From the NCBI GenBank assembly GCA_030655075.1, contig JAURWE010000024.1, positions 558,001 through 622,000 on the forward strand: 64,000 nt of DNA, written 5' to 3'. A program made the position numbers and the translations under genes. Position 1 is the stretch's first letter, and each line of letters starts with the position of its first letter. Positions 1-9,798 of the stretch are shown here, one piece after another. Origin of the DNA: Pararhizobium sp. (GTDB lineage: Bacteria > Pseudomonadota > Alphaproteobacteria > Rhizobiales > Rhizobiaceae). The notes under the pieces were generated by a model. It was given only the letters and a program-made list of their open reading frames with translations. It was not told where the DNA came from and did no database searches.

Positions 1-1590
1 AGCCGCTGCCGTATCGGCCTGCCTGCTGCCGGCATCGGTCTGCGCCGCCACGGTCGTGCCTTCGGCGGTACCATCGGCACCGCGCTGCTCAGCTGGACCC
101 GGATCGCTCTCGGTCCCGTCCGTCTGCAGGCGCTGCGTGAATTTCGACGATCCGTCGAACGCCGCCACCTCTGGCTGGGCTGCTGTTTCGGTCGTCGGCG
201 TCACCGCCGCTTCGTCCTGCGGCTTGGCCGTATCGGTCGTTGGCGTCGTGGTCTTCGCATCCGTTTCGACGGGCGCTTCATCAGCCGGCAGGATGGATGT
301 CATGAGGCCCGCGACCCAGGTCTTCACCGTATCCTGGTTCTGCCAGTAGGCGTAACCGCCACCGGCCAGAAGCCCGAGAACTACAAGAGCCAAGAGCAGC
401 GGCAGGAAATTGGTCCGCGAACGGCTTCGTTCCGTGGAGTAGGAACGCTCGGGCACGCTTGGAAGCGCATCGACATCCGCTGCAGTGTTCGCAGCAGCGC
501 CACGCTTGCCGTCATAGCCAATCAGCTCTTCAAGCTCATTCCAGGCACCCGGCTTCTGTCCCGTGTCAGACGCAGATTCCGCCTGCTTTTCCACAGGCCA
601 TGCCCAGTTCGACGCTTCAGCCGGCGGCACATTGAGCGGATCGCCCGCATCTGCGCTCTTCTGGAAGGGGTCGTCATTGTTCCATGACCATGATTCGGCG
701 CCTGTCTGACCGGCGCGATCAGCCTCGTCGGCGGCATCGAGAACCGGCTGTTCATCGCGAAACAGGTCATGCGACGCGACAGCGGCTTCTTCTTCGGCCG
801 CCTGCGTCCGGCTTGTCCATTCGGTAAGATCCCAGACAGCGGGCTGCTGCACGGGCTCTGCAGCAGGCTCCTGCAGGAGCACCGGATCGACTTCCAGACC
901 CTCGTTGCCGGGGTAGCGCGCGAACGGACGGTGCTCGTCGGTGGCAGGCTGTTCTTCCGGTTCATCTGCCGGATGAGCGGCCTGTTGAGCGCCTGCAGGC
1001 TCGTCGCTGGCAGCATGGCCACGTTCGCGTTCGAGCCAGCTGTCGACATGGTCGTCCTCGGCCGGAGGCTCTTCCTTGACCTGCTCTTCGTAACCGGCAG
1101 CAAGCGCTTCAGGCTCCGCCTCGGGCTCTACAGTGGGCGCTTCCTGCGCCGGTTCGTTGGCGATAAGATCATGTTCGGGCTCGTGTTTTTCTGCATCTTC
1201 AGGCTCGGCAACGGCGGCAGGCTCTTCAGCCCGCTCCTCGGCTACAGCTTCGTCCGCAGGGTGTTCTTCGGCGTGAGCACGTTCGGCCGGCGCCTCCGCA
1301 CGCTCTTCCGGCGGCGCTTCATGCTCGACAGTCTGGGCAGCGACAGCAGCAATCTCGCCGGCGCCCTCGGCAGGCAGCGCCTCGGCGTGTTCGGCCTCGA
1401 CCTCGGTGATCGCGCTTTCGAGTTTGCCCAGCTGGCGGTCGAACATCACATCGCTCGGCCGCGGCTTCATGCTCTCCAGCTGCCGCCGGACAGCACCGCG
1501 CGCTTTCTCGTAGACCTTGACCCGCATCTCGGGCGTATTGTCCGACAGGCCATCAACGGCCCTTCGAATGACTGCTACAAAATCCGCCAT
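1..1590 (-). CDS. Large acidic single-pass membrane protein, C-terminus cut by window edge
   Basis: An open frame runs from ATG at 1590 (minus strand) to the first base of the window, 530 codons with no stop seen in the parts I translated, so the C-terminus lies outside. The protein begins MADFVAVIRRAVDGLSD and continues through a long Glu/Ala/Pro-rich region. A clear hydrophobic segment lies at about residues 391-411 (NFLPLLLALVVLGLLAG), followed by YAYWQNQDTV and a Thr/Ala/Asp-rich tail. I infer a long acidic cytoplasmic part, one membrane span and a periplasmic tail. No enzymatic motif was recognised. It lies upstream of nothing on its own strand except purA, which ends 64 nt before its start side. 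Function unknown; similar proteins occur beside purA in rhizobia as far as I recall. Confidence 0.8.
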   Translation of the reverse strand, partial: MADFVAVIRRAVDGLSDNTPEMRVKVYEKARGAVRRQLESMKPRPSDVMFDRQLGKLESAITEVEAEHAEALPAEGAGEIAAVAAQTVEHEAPPEERAEAPAERAHAEEHPADEAVAEERAEEPAAVAEPEDAEKHEPEHDLIANEPAQEAPTVEPEAEPEALAAGYEEQVKEEPPAEDDHVDSWLERERGHAASDEPAGAQQAAHPADEPEEQPATDEHRPFARYPGNEGLEVDPVLLQEPAAEPVQQPAVWDLTEWTSRTQAAEEEAAVASHDLFRDEQPVLDAADEADRAGQTGAESWSWNNDDPFQKSADAGDPLNVPPAEASNWAWPVEKQAESASDTGQKPGAWNELEELIGYDGKRGAAANTAADVDALPSVPERSYSTERSRSRTNFLPLLLALVVLGLLAGGGYAYWQNQDTVKTWVAGLMTSILPADEAPVETDAKTTTPTTDTAKPQDEAAVTPTTETAAQPEVAAFDGSSKFTQRLQTDGTESDPGPAEQRGADGTAEGTTVAAQTDAGSRQADTAAA

Positions 1591-1653
1591 CAGAACTTTC
1601 TCATGATCTCCGCCTGTGCTCGCAAATCGTATACAAGCCGGCTCAAAATAACA

Positions 1654-2952
<1,299 letters not shown>

Positions 2953-3142
2953 TTCAGTTTCCCTGTCTCAAGCCCAAAAAACCGGAGCAACCACGCACAC
3001 AACTTTCGCGATGCAGCACGCCCGCTCCCAAACCCGCGCATCTATACTGTGTTGTTTTTTGGAAAGCGACTCCGTTATCCCGGCACTTTTGGCTTTTTGC
3101 ATGACAAAAGGCAGCCTTAACCTATATCAGGAGAGCCTCTTC

Positions 3143-3175
3143 GTGCTTCGGTACGCAAACAAAACCCGCAATTGA
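3143..3175 (+). other. Possible 10-codon leader ORF overlapping the DMT carrier start
   Basis: A good Shine-Dalgarno (AGGAGAG, 3129-3135) is spaced correctly for GTG at 3143. That frame reads only ten codons (VLRYANKTRN) and stops at TGA 3173-3175, which overlaps the TTG at 3172 that opens the DMT carrier. This could be a translationally coupled leader, or the carrier start may be misassigned. Confidence 0.3.
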
Positions 3176-4080
3176 CGGAATCACTCGCCTTGAATCTGCA
3201 GGCCTATTTCATTCTTTGCCTGACCACGCTGATCTGGGGTGGCAACTCGGTCGCCGGCAAGCTGGCCGTGGGGCACGTCAGCCCGATGATGCTGACCGGC
3301 ATGCGGTGGGTCATTGCCTGCTCCATCCTGCTCGCCTTCGCCATGCCGCAGGTGCGCCGTGACTGGCCGCTGATCCGCAAAAACGGGTTGCTGCTGTTCA
3401 GCTACGGCGCCATCGGCTTCACCGCCTTCAACGCCCTGCTCTATTCGGCCCTGCGCTACACCACCGCCATCAACTGCGTCATCGAGCAGGCCGGCATTCC
3501 CATGGTGATCTTCGTCATCAACTTCGTGCTCTTCCGCACCCGCGTTTCCGGGGCCCAGATCGCCGGCTTCGTCCTGACCATCGCCGGCGTGGCGATCACC
3601 GCAGCCCACGGCGACCTGTCCACCCTGCTCGGTCTCGACCTCAATCAGGGTGACGCGATGATGATGGTGGCCGTGCTGGTCTATGCGGCCTATACCGTTG
3701 CGCTGCGCTGGAAGCCGGAGATCCACTGGAAAAGCCTGATCGCCATCTCCGCCTTCAGCGCGCTTCTGACCAGCCTGCCGCTGGTCATCTGGGAGGTCTC
3801 GACGGACGCTTTCATCTGGCCGGACATGCAGGGCTGGGCCATCGTCGCCTACGCCGGCGTACTGCCGTCGCTGGTGTCGCAGATCCTCTATGTGCGCGGT
3901 GTCGAGCTGATCGGACCGAACCGCGCCGGGCTGTTCATCAACACCATTCCGCTCTTCGGCACGCTGCTGTCGATCGCGCTCATCGGCGAAAGCCTGCGAA
4001 CGTTCCATATCGTTGCCATGGTTCTGGTGCTGGGCGGCATTGCCGTTGCCGAACGTGGACGGCCGAAAACACCGGACTGA
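3172..4080 (+). CDS. DMT-superfamily (EamA) inner-membrane transporter
   Basis: The frame encodes 302 residues arranged as about ten hydrophobic helices in two EamA repeats, the usual drug/metabolite transporter architecture. The first repeat begins LCLTTLIWGGNSVAGKLAVG, a typical EamA N-terminus. The substrate cannot be read from sequence. The only start codons before the conserved region are TTG at 3172 and TTG at 3190, so the exact start is uncertain. The TTG at 3172 overlaps a short upstream reading frame. The gene is divergent from purA and convergent with the MgtC-like gene, 14 nt away. Confidence 0.9.
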   Translation: MTESLALNLQAYFILCLTTLIWGGNSVAGKLAVGHVSPMMLTGMRWVIACSILLAFAMPQVRRDWPLIRKNGLLLFSYGAIGFTAFNALLYSALRYTTAINCVIEQAGIPMVIFVINFVLFRTRVSGAQIAGFVLTIAGVAITAAHGDLSTLLGLDLNQGDAMMMVAVLVYAAYTVALRWKPEIHWKSLIAISAFSALLTSLPLVIWEVSTDAFIWPDMQGWAIVAYAGVLPSLVSQILYVRGVELIGPNRAGLFINTIPLFGTLLSIALIGESLRTFHIVAMVLVLGGIAVAERGRPKTPD

Positions 4081-4094
4081 GAAAGCGGTTCCGG

Positions 4095-4604
4095 CTATTT
4101 GTCGGGGTCGGGCCCCCGATCCGGCTTGTCCTTCCATTTCATCGCGATCGCCAGCTTGCCGACGGCAAACAGCACCGTCAGGCCGGCGATCAGCGCGAAG
4201 GCGGCGATCATCCAGTGGCCGAACCCCAGTGCCAGTCCAATGGCACCGGCGAGCCACATGCCGGCCCCGGTGGTCAGGCCCTGGACCTCGCCCTTCGACA
4301 GGAAGATCGTGCCCGCAGCCAGAAAGGCGACGCCCGCCGTCACGGCTTCTACGACACGCAGCGGATCGATCTGCACCTGGCTGTCGGAAAGACCGGGCAT
4401 ATGCACGCTCTCGATCGAGATGATCGAAAACACGGCGGCCGCAAGGCTGATGAGAATATGCGTGCGTAACCCGGCTGGCCGGTCGCGCGCCTCGCGCTCG
4501 ATGCCGATCAAGGCCCCGAAAAAAATCGCGCCGCAGAAGCGGGCGAAAATGATCGGATAGGGAATTTGCGTGGCGGGAAAAATCTCGGCGGCGATCTGGT
4601 CCAT
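4095..4604 (-). CDS. MgtC/SapB-family inner-membrane protein
   Basis: The start was placed at ATG 4604 (MDQIAAEIFPATQIPYPIIF), giving 169 residues. The conserved MgtC block FCGAIFFGALIGIEREARDRPAGLRTH is present, followed by membrane segments up to about residue 160 and a short charged C-terminus. MgtC-family proteins are linked to growth at low magnesium and to control of membrane ATP synthase or phosphate handling in other bacteria. The role here is not evident. The protein lacks the long C-terminal ACT-like domain of virulence-associated MgtC, so it is the short SapB-like type. Confidence 0.88.
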   Translation of the reverse strand: MDQIAAEIFPATQIPYPIIFARFCGAIFFGALIGIEREARDRPAGLRTHILISLAAAVFSIISIESVHMPGLSDSQVQIDPLRVVEAVTAGVAFLAAGTIFLSKGEVQGLTTGAGMWLAGAIGLALGFGHWMIAAFALIAGLTVLFAVGKLAIAMKWKDKPDRGPDPDK

Positions 4605-4680
4605 GCGCTCAGAACGCAAGACGCGGAGTTTGGTTCCCCGACCTCCGGACGCCAAGCGCGAGCCTTGGCCTGACCTTCCC

Positions 4681-4723
4681 TAAAAACAAAAACACACGCT
4701 GCGGACCTGCCGCAGCGTGTGTT
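4681..4723 (-). terminator. Intrinsic terminator of serC-serA
   Basis: A perfect 14-bp inverted repeat (4691-4704 with 4710-4723, 5-nt loop) is followed on the minus strand by a T-rich tract (TTTTTGTTTTTA). It lies 22 nt after the serA stop codon. Confidence 0.93.
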
Positions 4724-4744
4724 GAACGCACAGGCTGCCAGAGA

Positions 4745-6340
4745 TCAATCGACGTTGAACACCAGCGGTTTGACCGAACGGACGGCCGGGTTGGCGCGCA
4801 GCTTGTCGAGCGCCTGGTCCGAGACCGCACCATCGACATAAAGCAGCGCGATCGCATCGCCGCCCGACTTGTCGCGGCCGAGCTGGAAGTTTGCGATGTT
4901 GACGCCGGCATCGCCGAGCGTCGTGCCGATGAAGCCGATCATGCCGGGAACGTCCGTGTTGGTGATGTAGACCATGTGATGGCCAACGTCGGCATCGAGA
5001 TTGATGTTCTTGATCTGGATGAAGCGCGGCTTGCCATCCGAAAACACCGTGCCGGCAATCGAGCGGGTCTGCGTGTCGGTCGTCACCGTCAGCTTGATAT
5101 AACCGTCGAAGACGCCCGACTTGTCGCGCTTGACCTCGGACAGGATGATGCCCTTTTCCTTGATCATCACAGGGGCCGAAACCATGTTGACGTCGGAGAC
5201 CTGGCTGCGGATCAGGCCGGCCAGCGCTGCACTGGTCAGCGCCCGGGTGTTCATGGATGCGGTCGCACCATCGTAGAGGATCTCGATTTCCTTGATCGCG
5301 CTTTCCGTGACCTGACCGACGAAGGCGCCGAGCACGTCGGCAAGCCGGATGAACGGCTTCAGCAGCGGCGCTTCCTCCGCTGTGATCGATGGCATGTTGA
5401 TGGCGTTGGAAACCGCACCCTTGATCAGATAATCGGACATCTGCTCGGCCACCTGCAGCGCGACATTCTCCTGCGCCTCCGTGGTCGAAGCGCCGAGATG
5501 CGGCGTGCAAACGACGTTCGGCAAGCCGAAGAGCGGGCTTTCGGTGGCAGGTTCGACCTCGAAAACGTCGAACCCGGCACCGGCCACATGGCCGGACTTG
5601 ATCGCTTCGGCCAGAGCCGCCTCGTCGACCAGACCGCCGCGGGCACAGTTGATGATGCGGACGCCCGGCTTGGTCTTGGCGATGTTGTCTTTCCCAAGGA
5701 TGCCGCGCGTCTTGTCGGTCATCGGCACGTGCAGTGTGATGAAATCGGCCTGGGCCAAAAGCTCGTCGAGCTCGACCTTGGTGACGCCCATTTCCTGGGC
5801 CCGTTCGGCCGACAGGAAGGGGTCATAGGCGAGCACATGCATGCCGAGGCCGATGGCCTTCTTGCAGACGATGCCGCCGATGTTGCCGGCGCCGATGACG
5901 CCGAGCGTCTTGCCCGTGATCTCGACACCCATGAACTTCGATTTTTCCCACTTGCCGGCCTGCGTCGACAGGTCGGCGGCTGGCAGCTGGCGGGCGACCG
6001 CGAAGATCAGCGCAATGGCGTGTTCGGCCGTGGTGATCGAGTTGCCGAACGGCGTGTTCATGACGATGATGCCGCGGCGCGAGGCGGCCGGAATATCGAC
6101 ATTGTCGACGCCGATGCCGGCCCGGCCGATGACCTTGAGATTGGTCGCAGCCGCGATCAGCTTCTCGGTCGCCTTGGTGGCGGACCGGATGGCCAGACCA
6201 TCGTAATTGCCGATGATTTCGGCCAGCTTTTCCTTGTCCTTGCCGAGCTTCGGCTGGAAATCGACGTCGACGCCGCGATCGCGAAAGATCTGGACAGCCG
6301 TTTCCGACAGTTCATCGGATACGAGTACGCGAGGTGCCAT
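4745..6340 (-). CDS. serA: D-3-phosphoglycerate dehydrogenase
   Basis: The 531-residue enzyme oxidises 3-phosphoglycerate with NAD+, the first step of serine synthesis. It shows a substrate/NAD-binding dehydrogenase core (Rossmann motif GVIGAGNIGG near residue 149; INCARGGLVDEAAL; CTPHLGASTTEAQENVA with the catalytic His), then an intervening domain and a C-terminal ACT domain (about residues 455-531, GMIGFIGTTLGDAGVNIANF). This long three-domain form matches type 1 enzymes. It follows serC by 74 nt on the same strand and ends before a strong terminator, so the two form a serine operon. Confidence 0.98.
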   Translation of the reverse strand: MAPRVLVSDELSETAVQIFRDRGVDVDFQPKLGKDKEKLAEIIGNYDGLAIRSATKATEKLIAAATNLKVIGRAGIGVDNVDIPAASRRGIIVMNTPFGNSITTAEHAIALIFAVARQLPAADLSTQAGKWEKSKFMGVEITGKTLGVIGAGNIGGIVCKKAIGLGMHVLAYDPFLSAERAQEMGVTKVELDELLAQADFITLHVPMTDKTRGILGKDNIAKTKPGVRIINCARGGLVDEAALAEAIKSGHVAGAGFDVFEVEPATESPLFGLPNVVCTPHLGASTTEAQENVALQVAEQMSDYLIKGAVSNAINMPSITAEEAPLLKPFIRLADVLGAFVGQVTESAIKEIEILYDGATASMNTRALTSAALAGLIRSQVSDVNMVSAPVMIKEKGIILSEVKRDKSGVFDGYIKLTVTTDTQTRSIAGTVFSDGKPRFIQIKNINLDADVGHHMVYITNTDVPGMIGFIGTTLGDAGVNIANFQLGRDKSGGDAIALLYVDGAVSDQALDKLRANPAVRSVKPLVFNVD

Positions 6341-6414
6341 GAGAGGCCTCCATTGGGTTCGTCAGAATGGGAAGGAAGAAGGAGGCCCCGCCCTTGTGGC
6401 GAAGCCGGTATGGA

Positions 6415-7593
6415 TCAGGCCGCAGCCTGCGAAAGCGTCGCCTTCTGGGTCTCGAACGCCCAAGTCAGCCATGGCATCAGCGCTTCGAGATCGGAGGTCT
6501 CGACGGTGGCGCCTGCCCAGATGCGGAAACCGGACGGCGCATCGCGATAGGCACCGATATCATGCGCAACGCCCTGTTTGTCGAGAACGGAGACGATCGC
6601 CTTGGCGAAATCGGCCTGCGCGTCCGCAGACAGCGACAGAATGTCCTCATCGGCAATCGTCAGGCAAACCGACGTGTTCGAGCGTGTTGCCGGATCGACG
6701 GCCAGATTGGCAATCCAGCCATTGGCCGCGACGAAATCGAAGATGACCTTGGCATTGGCATCGGCCCGCGCCATCAGCGCCTTGAGGCCGCCGAGCGACT
6801 TTGCCCAGGTCAGCGCATCGATATAATCCTCGACGCAGAGCATCGACGGTGTGTTGATCGTCTCGCCCTGAAAAATGCCCTCGATGATCTTGCCGCCCTT
6901 GGTCATGCGGAAGATCTTCGGCAGCGGCCAGGGCGGGTTGTAGCTTTCCAGCCGCTCGACAGCGCGCGGCGACAGGATGAGCACGCCATGCGCGCCCTCG
7001 CCGCCCAGAACCTTCTGCCACGAGAAGGTGACGACATCGAGCTTGGCGAAATCGAGATCCTGCGCAAACGCAGCCGATGTCGCGTCGCAGATCGTCAAGC
7101 CGGCGCGGTCGGCCGGAATGAAGTCGGCATTGGGAACCCGGACGCCGGAGGTCGTGCCGTTCCAGGTGAAGACCACGTCGCGGTCGAAATCGAGTGTCGA
7201 GAGATCCGGAAGCAGGCCGTAATCGGCCACGATCTTGCGGACATCGGGAAGCTTGAGCTCCTTGACGACGTCGGAAACCCAGCCCGAACCAAAGCTTTCC
7301 CAGGCGACCATATCGACGCCGCGCGGGCCGAGCAGCGACCACAGTGCCATCTCGACGGCACCGGTATCCGACGCCGGAACGATACCGATGCGATAATCGC
7401 TGGGAACGCCGAGAACTTCACGGGTCAGGTCGATGGCTTGCTTGAGTTTGCTTTTTCCGACTTTGGCGCGGTGCGAGCGGCCAAGCGCTGCATCGGAGAG
7501 GGCTTCGAGCGACCAACCGGGGCGCTTCGAGCAAGGGCCAGAAGAAAAATGGGTGTTGTTCGGACGCACGTCCGGCAGGGCAGGTTTCGTCAT
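6415..7593 (-). CDS. serC: Phosphoserine aminotransferase
   Basis: The 392-residue PLP enzyme converts phosphohydroxypyruvate to phosphoserine using glutamate. The PLP-binding lysine lies in SFSWQKVLGGEGAHG, about residue 194. The N-terminus NNTHFSSGPCSKRPGW and overall length match the alphaproteobacterial SerC form rather than the shorter E. coli form. ATG 7593 has a good Shine-Dalgarno (GGAAGGA) that sits inside a small hairpin of the leader. The gene is first in the serC-serA operon. Confidence 0.97.
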   Translation of the reverse strand: MTKPALPDVRPNNTHFSSGPCSKRPGWSLEALSDAALGRSHRAKVGKSKLKQAIDLTREVLGVPSDYRIGIVPASDTGAVEMALWSLLGPRGVDMVAWESFGSGWVSDVVKELKLPDVRKIVADYGLLPDLSTLDFDRDVVFTWNGTTSGVRVPNADFIPADRAGLTICDATSAAFAQDLDFAKLDVVTFSWQKVLGGEGAHGVLILSPRAVERLESYNPPWPLPKIFRMTKGGKIIEGIFQGETINTPSMLCVEDYIDALTWAKSLGGLKALMARADANAKVIFDFVAANGWIANLAVDPATRSNTSVCLTIADEDILSLSADAQADFAKAIVSVLDKQGVAHDIGAYRDAPSGFRIWAGATVETSDLEALMPWLTWAFETQKATLSQAAA

Positions 7594-7644
7594 TCTCAGC
7601 TATCCTTCCAGATAGAAAGCCTCTCGTTAGGGAGAGGTGGCCTG
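7594..7644 (-). ncRNA. serC leader, candidate serC RNA motif
   Basis: The predicted transcript leader holds two adjacent hairpins: CCTCTC/GAGAGG (7620-7637) and CTATC/GATAG (7600-7615). The loop and 3' arm of the second contain the serC Shine-Dalgarno GGAAGGA, so folding would affect ribosome access. A structured serC leader called the serC RNA motif is known from alphaproteobacteria. I assign this leader to that class by position and layout only, without a covariance-model check. Confidence 0.55.
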
Positions 7645-7650
7645 CCGCCG

Positions 7651-7679
7651 TCAATATGAGCAGGCCAAAAGGAAGTCAA
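7651..7679 (-). promoter_or_regulatory. Predicted serC-serA promoter
   Basis: TTGACT (7674-7679) and TATTGA (7651-7656) are separated by 17 bp on the minus strand. Transcription would begin near 7644, giving a leader of about 50 nt that contains the two serC hairpins. Confidence 0.5.
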
Positions 7680-7709
7680 GAATTTTATGTCGCGATCGAT
7701 CGGATTTTT

Positions 7710-7737
7710 GACGCTGCGGGAGAAGTCTCGCAGCGTC
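7710..7737 (-). terminator. Hairpin after the first outer-membrane gene
   Basis: GACGCTGC pairs with GCAGCGTC (7710-7717 with 7730-7737), with an inner GAGA/TCTC pairing, just past the stop of the beta-barrel gene. The minus strand continues with A residues rather than T, so this may be a transcript-end stabiliser rather than a classical terminator. Confidence 0.4.
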
Positions 7738-7742
7738 TCGCC

Positions 7743-8576
7743 TCACCAGGTGTTGAGACGGATACCGGCACGGATTTCGTGGCGGGTGAAGCCTTCGTCC
7801 TTGCCCTTGACGCCTGAAGCACCCAGCGCGTTTTCAGCGGCACTGAAATTGTACATGTCGCCGCCGGCAATATCCGAATAGCGATATCCGAGATCGAACT
7901 TGATCCGGTTGGTAAGGTCATAGGCGACACCGGCCATCAGCGCGTAGCTGAAGCGAATCGACTCCTTGCCTTCGTAGGTGATCGGGTTGTAGGCGGTGCC
8001 GTTGCAAGCCGCAGCGCCTGCCACGCAATAGGGCCGGGCCGTGACATCGTCCCACGCAAGATGGGTCAAGCCGACGCCGGCGCCGACATAGGGCGTGAAG
8101 CCAACATATGTACCGAGGTCGACATAACCGTTGGCCATCAGACCGATGCCGGTATAATCGGCTTCATGCGACAATGCGCAATCCGTACCGACAGATTGCC
8201 CCGCCGAGCAGCGCGAGCCCAGCCGCGATGTCCCGTCGACCGATCCGTTGATGAAATCGACCGTCGCGTCCGCGCGCAGATAGTCGTTGAACTGGTAGCC
8301 CATGCCGGCACCGTAGGAGAACGGCTTGGAGAAGCGGCCATCATCGAAGACGCCCTGCGAATAACCACCGGCGCCATCGAGAGACCGGAAATTCGGCTTG
8401 TCGGCATCGATGGCACCCGCGAAACCGAGGTCACCGCGAATGTACCAGCCCTGCCCGACCGAGGACTGGACAATATCGACTTCCGGCGCCGAGATCATAT
8501 CGAGATCACCGGCAAACGATGCCTGCGCCGCCAGCATCAGGCCAATCGAAGCTCCAAACAACATCTTGTGCAACAT
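7743..8576 (-). CDS. Outer-membrane beta-barrel (porin-like) protein 1
   Basis: The start was placed at ATG 8576, which gives a signal peptide ending ASFA before GDLDM and a 277-residue precursor. The mature part opens with GWYIRGDLGFAG and alternates short amphipathic strands up to GFTRHEIRAGIRLNTW, whose terminal aromatic residue is typical of outer-membrane barrels. It belongs to the rhizobial surface-antigen/OmpA-barrel-like family. The gene is a tandem paralogue of the next one (8783-9622), sharing the WY(I/L)RGD(L/A)G start, YALMAG and GYRY motifs. Function is probably structural or in the envelope barrier. A perfect CtrA-type box lies 74 nt upstream. Confidence 0.9.
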   Translation of the reverse strand: MLHKMLFGASIGLMLAAQASFAGDLDMISAPEVDIVQSSVGQGWYIRGDLGFAGAIDADKPNFRSLDGAGGYSQGVFDDGRFSKPFSYGAGMGYQFNDYLRADATVDFINGSVDGTSRLGSRCSAGQSVGTDCALSHEADYTGIGLMANGYVDLGTYVGFTPYVGAGVGLTHLAWDDVTARPYCVAGAAACNGTAYNPITYEGKESIRFSYALMAGVAYDLTNRIKFDLGYRYSDIAGGDMYNFSAAENALGASGVKGKDEGFTRHEIRAGIRLNTW

Positions 8577-8649
8577 CGCCGCTCGTTCCCTTTTCGCCGG
8601 CCCAGACACATCCCGGGTGGGTTCATGAAGCGATGATGACAGCCACAGG

Positions 8650-8665
8650 TTAAGTCGTGGTTAAC
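8650..8665 (-). promoter_or_regulatory. CtrA-type box upstream of barrel gene 1
   Basis: TTAA-N7-TTAAC is read exactly (8650-8653, spacer GTCGTGG, 8661-8665). This matches the full consensus of the cell-cycle regulator CtrA of alphaproteobacteria. Binding is inferred. Confidence 0.5.
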
Positions 8666-8730
8666 CATGCCTGTTAGGAAAGATTGATGCATTAGAAAAT
8701 ATTGATTTTTCCCGCATGCACCGAAAACGA

Positions 8731-8767
8731 AAAAACCGCCCGGTTCGCACCGGACGGTTTTTTACAT
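8731..8767 (-). terminator. Intrinsic terminator of barrel gene 2
   Basis: AAAACCGxCCGGT pairs with ACCGGxCGGTTTT around a TCGC-type loop, with one mismatch in the stem. The minus strand continues TTTTTTCGTTTT. It lies about 16 nt after the stop at 8783. Confidence 0.85.
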
Positions 8768-8782
8768 GAAAGGCTAGTCTGC

Positions 8783-9622
8783 TTATTTGTAGACTGGCTG
8801 TTCGGTCGGGATTTCGACCGGCGGCAGGTAGGCCTGCTGCGGGCAACCGCCGAAGGCGTAGCGCATGCCGACGCGGCCTTCGTGCGATGCAAAACCCTTG
8901 TCTGAGCCAGGGCCGCCGCTGAGCGCGTAGCCGAAGAAGTCGCCGCCGTCGACATGGCGGTAGCGATAGCCGACGTCAGCCTTGATGTTGCAGGTAACGT
9001 CGATCGATGCACCGGCCATCAGGGCGTAGGTGAAGCGCCATTTGCTGCGGCCTCCATGCTCGATGGTCGGGTCGCAGTTGCCCGAATTGCCGGTTTCGCA
9101 GCTCGTGTTGCGCAGTTTGTCCCACTTGACGTGTGTTCCACCGATACCGGCGCCGACGTAAGGTGTGATCGAGCCGTAGGTACCCAAATCGACGTAAGCG
9201 TTGGCGAGCAGGCTCCAGGCGGTCATCGAGGAGATGTCGCGCGATGTGCAGTTGAGGGCCACGCCGCAGCCGCCGACCGTCGAACCTTCGAAATCGGCGC
9301 TCATGTGGTCCAGCGTCACGTCCGTGCGCAGGTAGTTGTTGATCTGGTAACCGACACCGCCGCCGATGACAAAGGAGTCATCGATCTCAGCCGTGGAGAA
9401 GTCGGTCACGAGGCTGTTGGAGCCCTGAAAATAATGTGCGCCGCGCAGCCGGTTGAAGGAGTAGCCCGCGTCGCCGCGAAGATACCAGCCACTGGCTTCC
9501 TCGACCTGCTGGACAGGAGCTTCATAGACAGGAGGCTGTTCAACAGGCTGATAAAGATCGGCAGCGAAGGCTGATGTGCTGGCGAAAAGGGCCGCAACAA
9601 CGCCATACAAAAATTTATTCAT
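8783..9622 (-). CDS. Outer-membrane beta-barrel (porin-like) protein 2
   Basis: The 279-residue precursor has a 20-residue signal peptide (MNKFLYGVVAALFASTSAFA), then ADLYQP and a short Pro/Gln/Val-rich linker. The barrel starts at GWYLRGDAGYSFNRL. Barrel-type strands run to about GRVGMRYAFGG, followed by a short Pro-rich tail (YLPPVEIPTEQPVYK) that is unusual because the last strand is not at the C-terminus. It is related to the adjacent barrel gene. A CtrA-type box lies 91 nt upstream and an intrinsic terminator follows, so it is probably monocistronic. Confidence 0.9.
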   Translation of the reverse strand: MNKFLYGVVAALFASTSAFAADLYQPVEQPPVYEAPVQQVEEASGWYLRGDAGYSFNRLRGAHYFQGSNSLVTDFSTAEIDDSFVIGGGVGYQINNYLRTDVTLDHMSADFEGSTVGGCGVALNCTSRDISSMTAWSLLANAYVDLGTYGSITPYVGAGIGGTHVKWDKLRNTSCETGNSGNCDPTIEHGGRSKWRFTYALMAGASIDVTCNIKADVGYRYRHVDGGDFFGYALSGGPGSDKGFASHEGRVGMRYAFGGCPQQAYLPPVEIPTEQPVYK

Positions 9623-9712
9623 GGCTCAACTCCATTACATATGTTGCTTGGCCCACCCGGAAATCTGGCGGCCAATATCTCTTTGTTCTGGATGGACAAT
9701 GGAGAAGAAAGG

Positions 9713-9728
9713 TTAAGGGCTGATTAAC
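9713..9728 (-). promoter_or_regulatory. CtrA-type box upstream of barrel gene 2
   Basis: TTAA (9713-9716), a 7-nt spacer GGGCTGA and TTAAC (9724-9728) match the CtrA consensus exactly. The site lies 91 nt before the start codon, in a 247-nt spacer that otherwise holds only the glmM terminator. Confidence 0.5.
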
Positions 9729-9798
9729 TACGCCCGTTTACCTTACTTATTAACAATTGCTAGTATTCGCAGCCACGAACACTTGAAAGTCAGGCACA

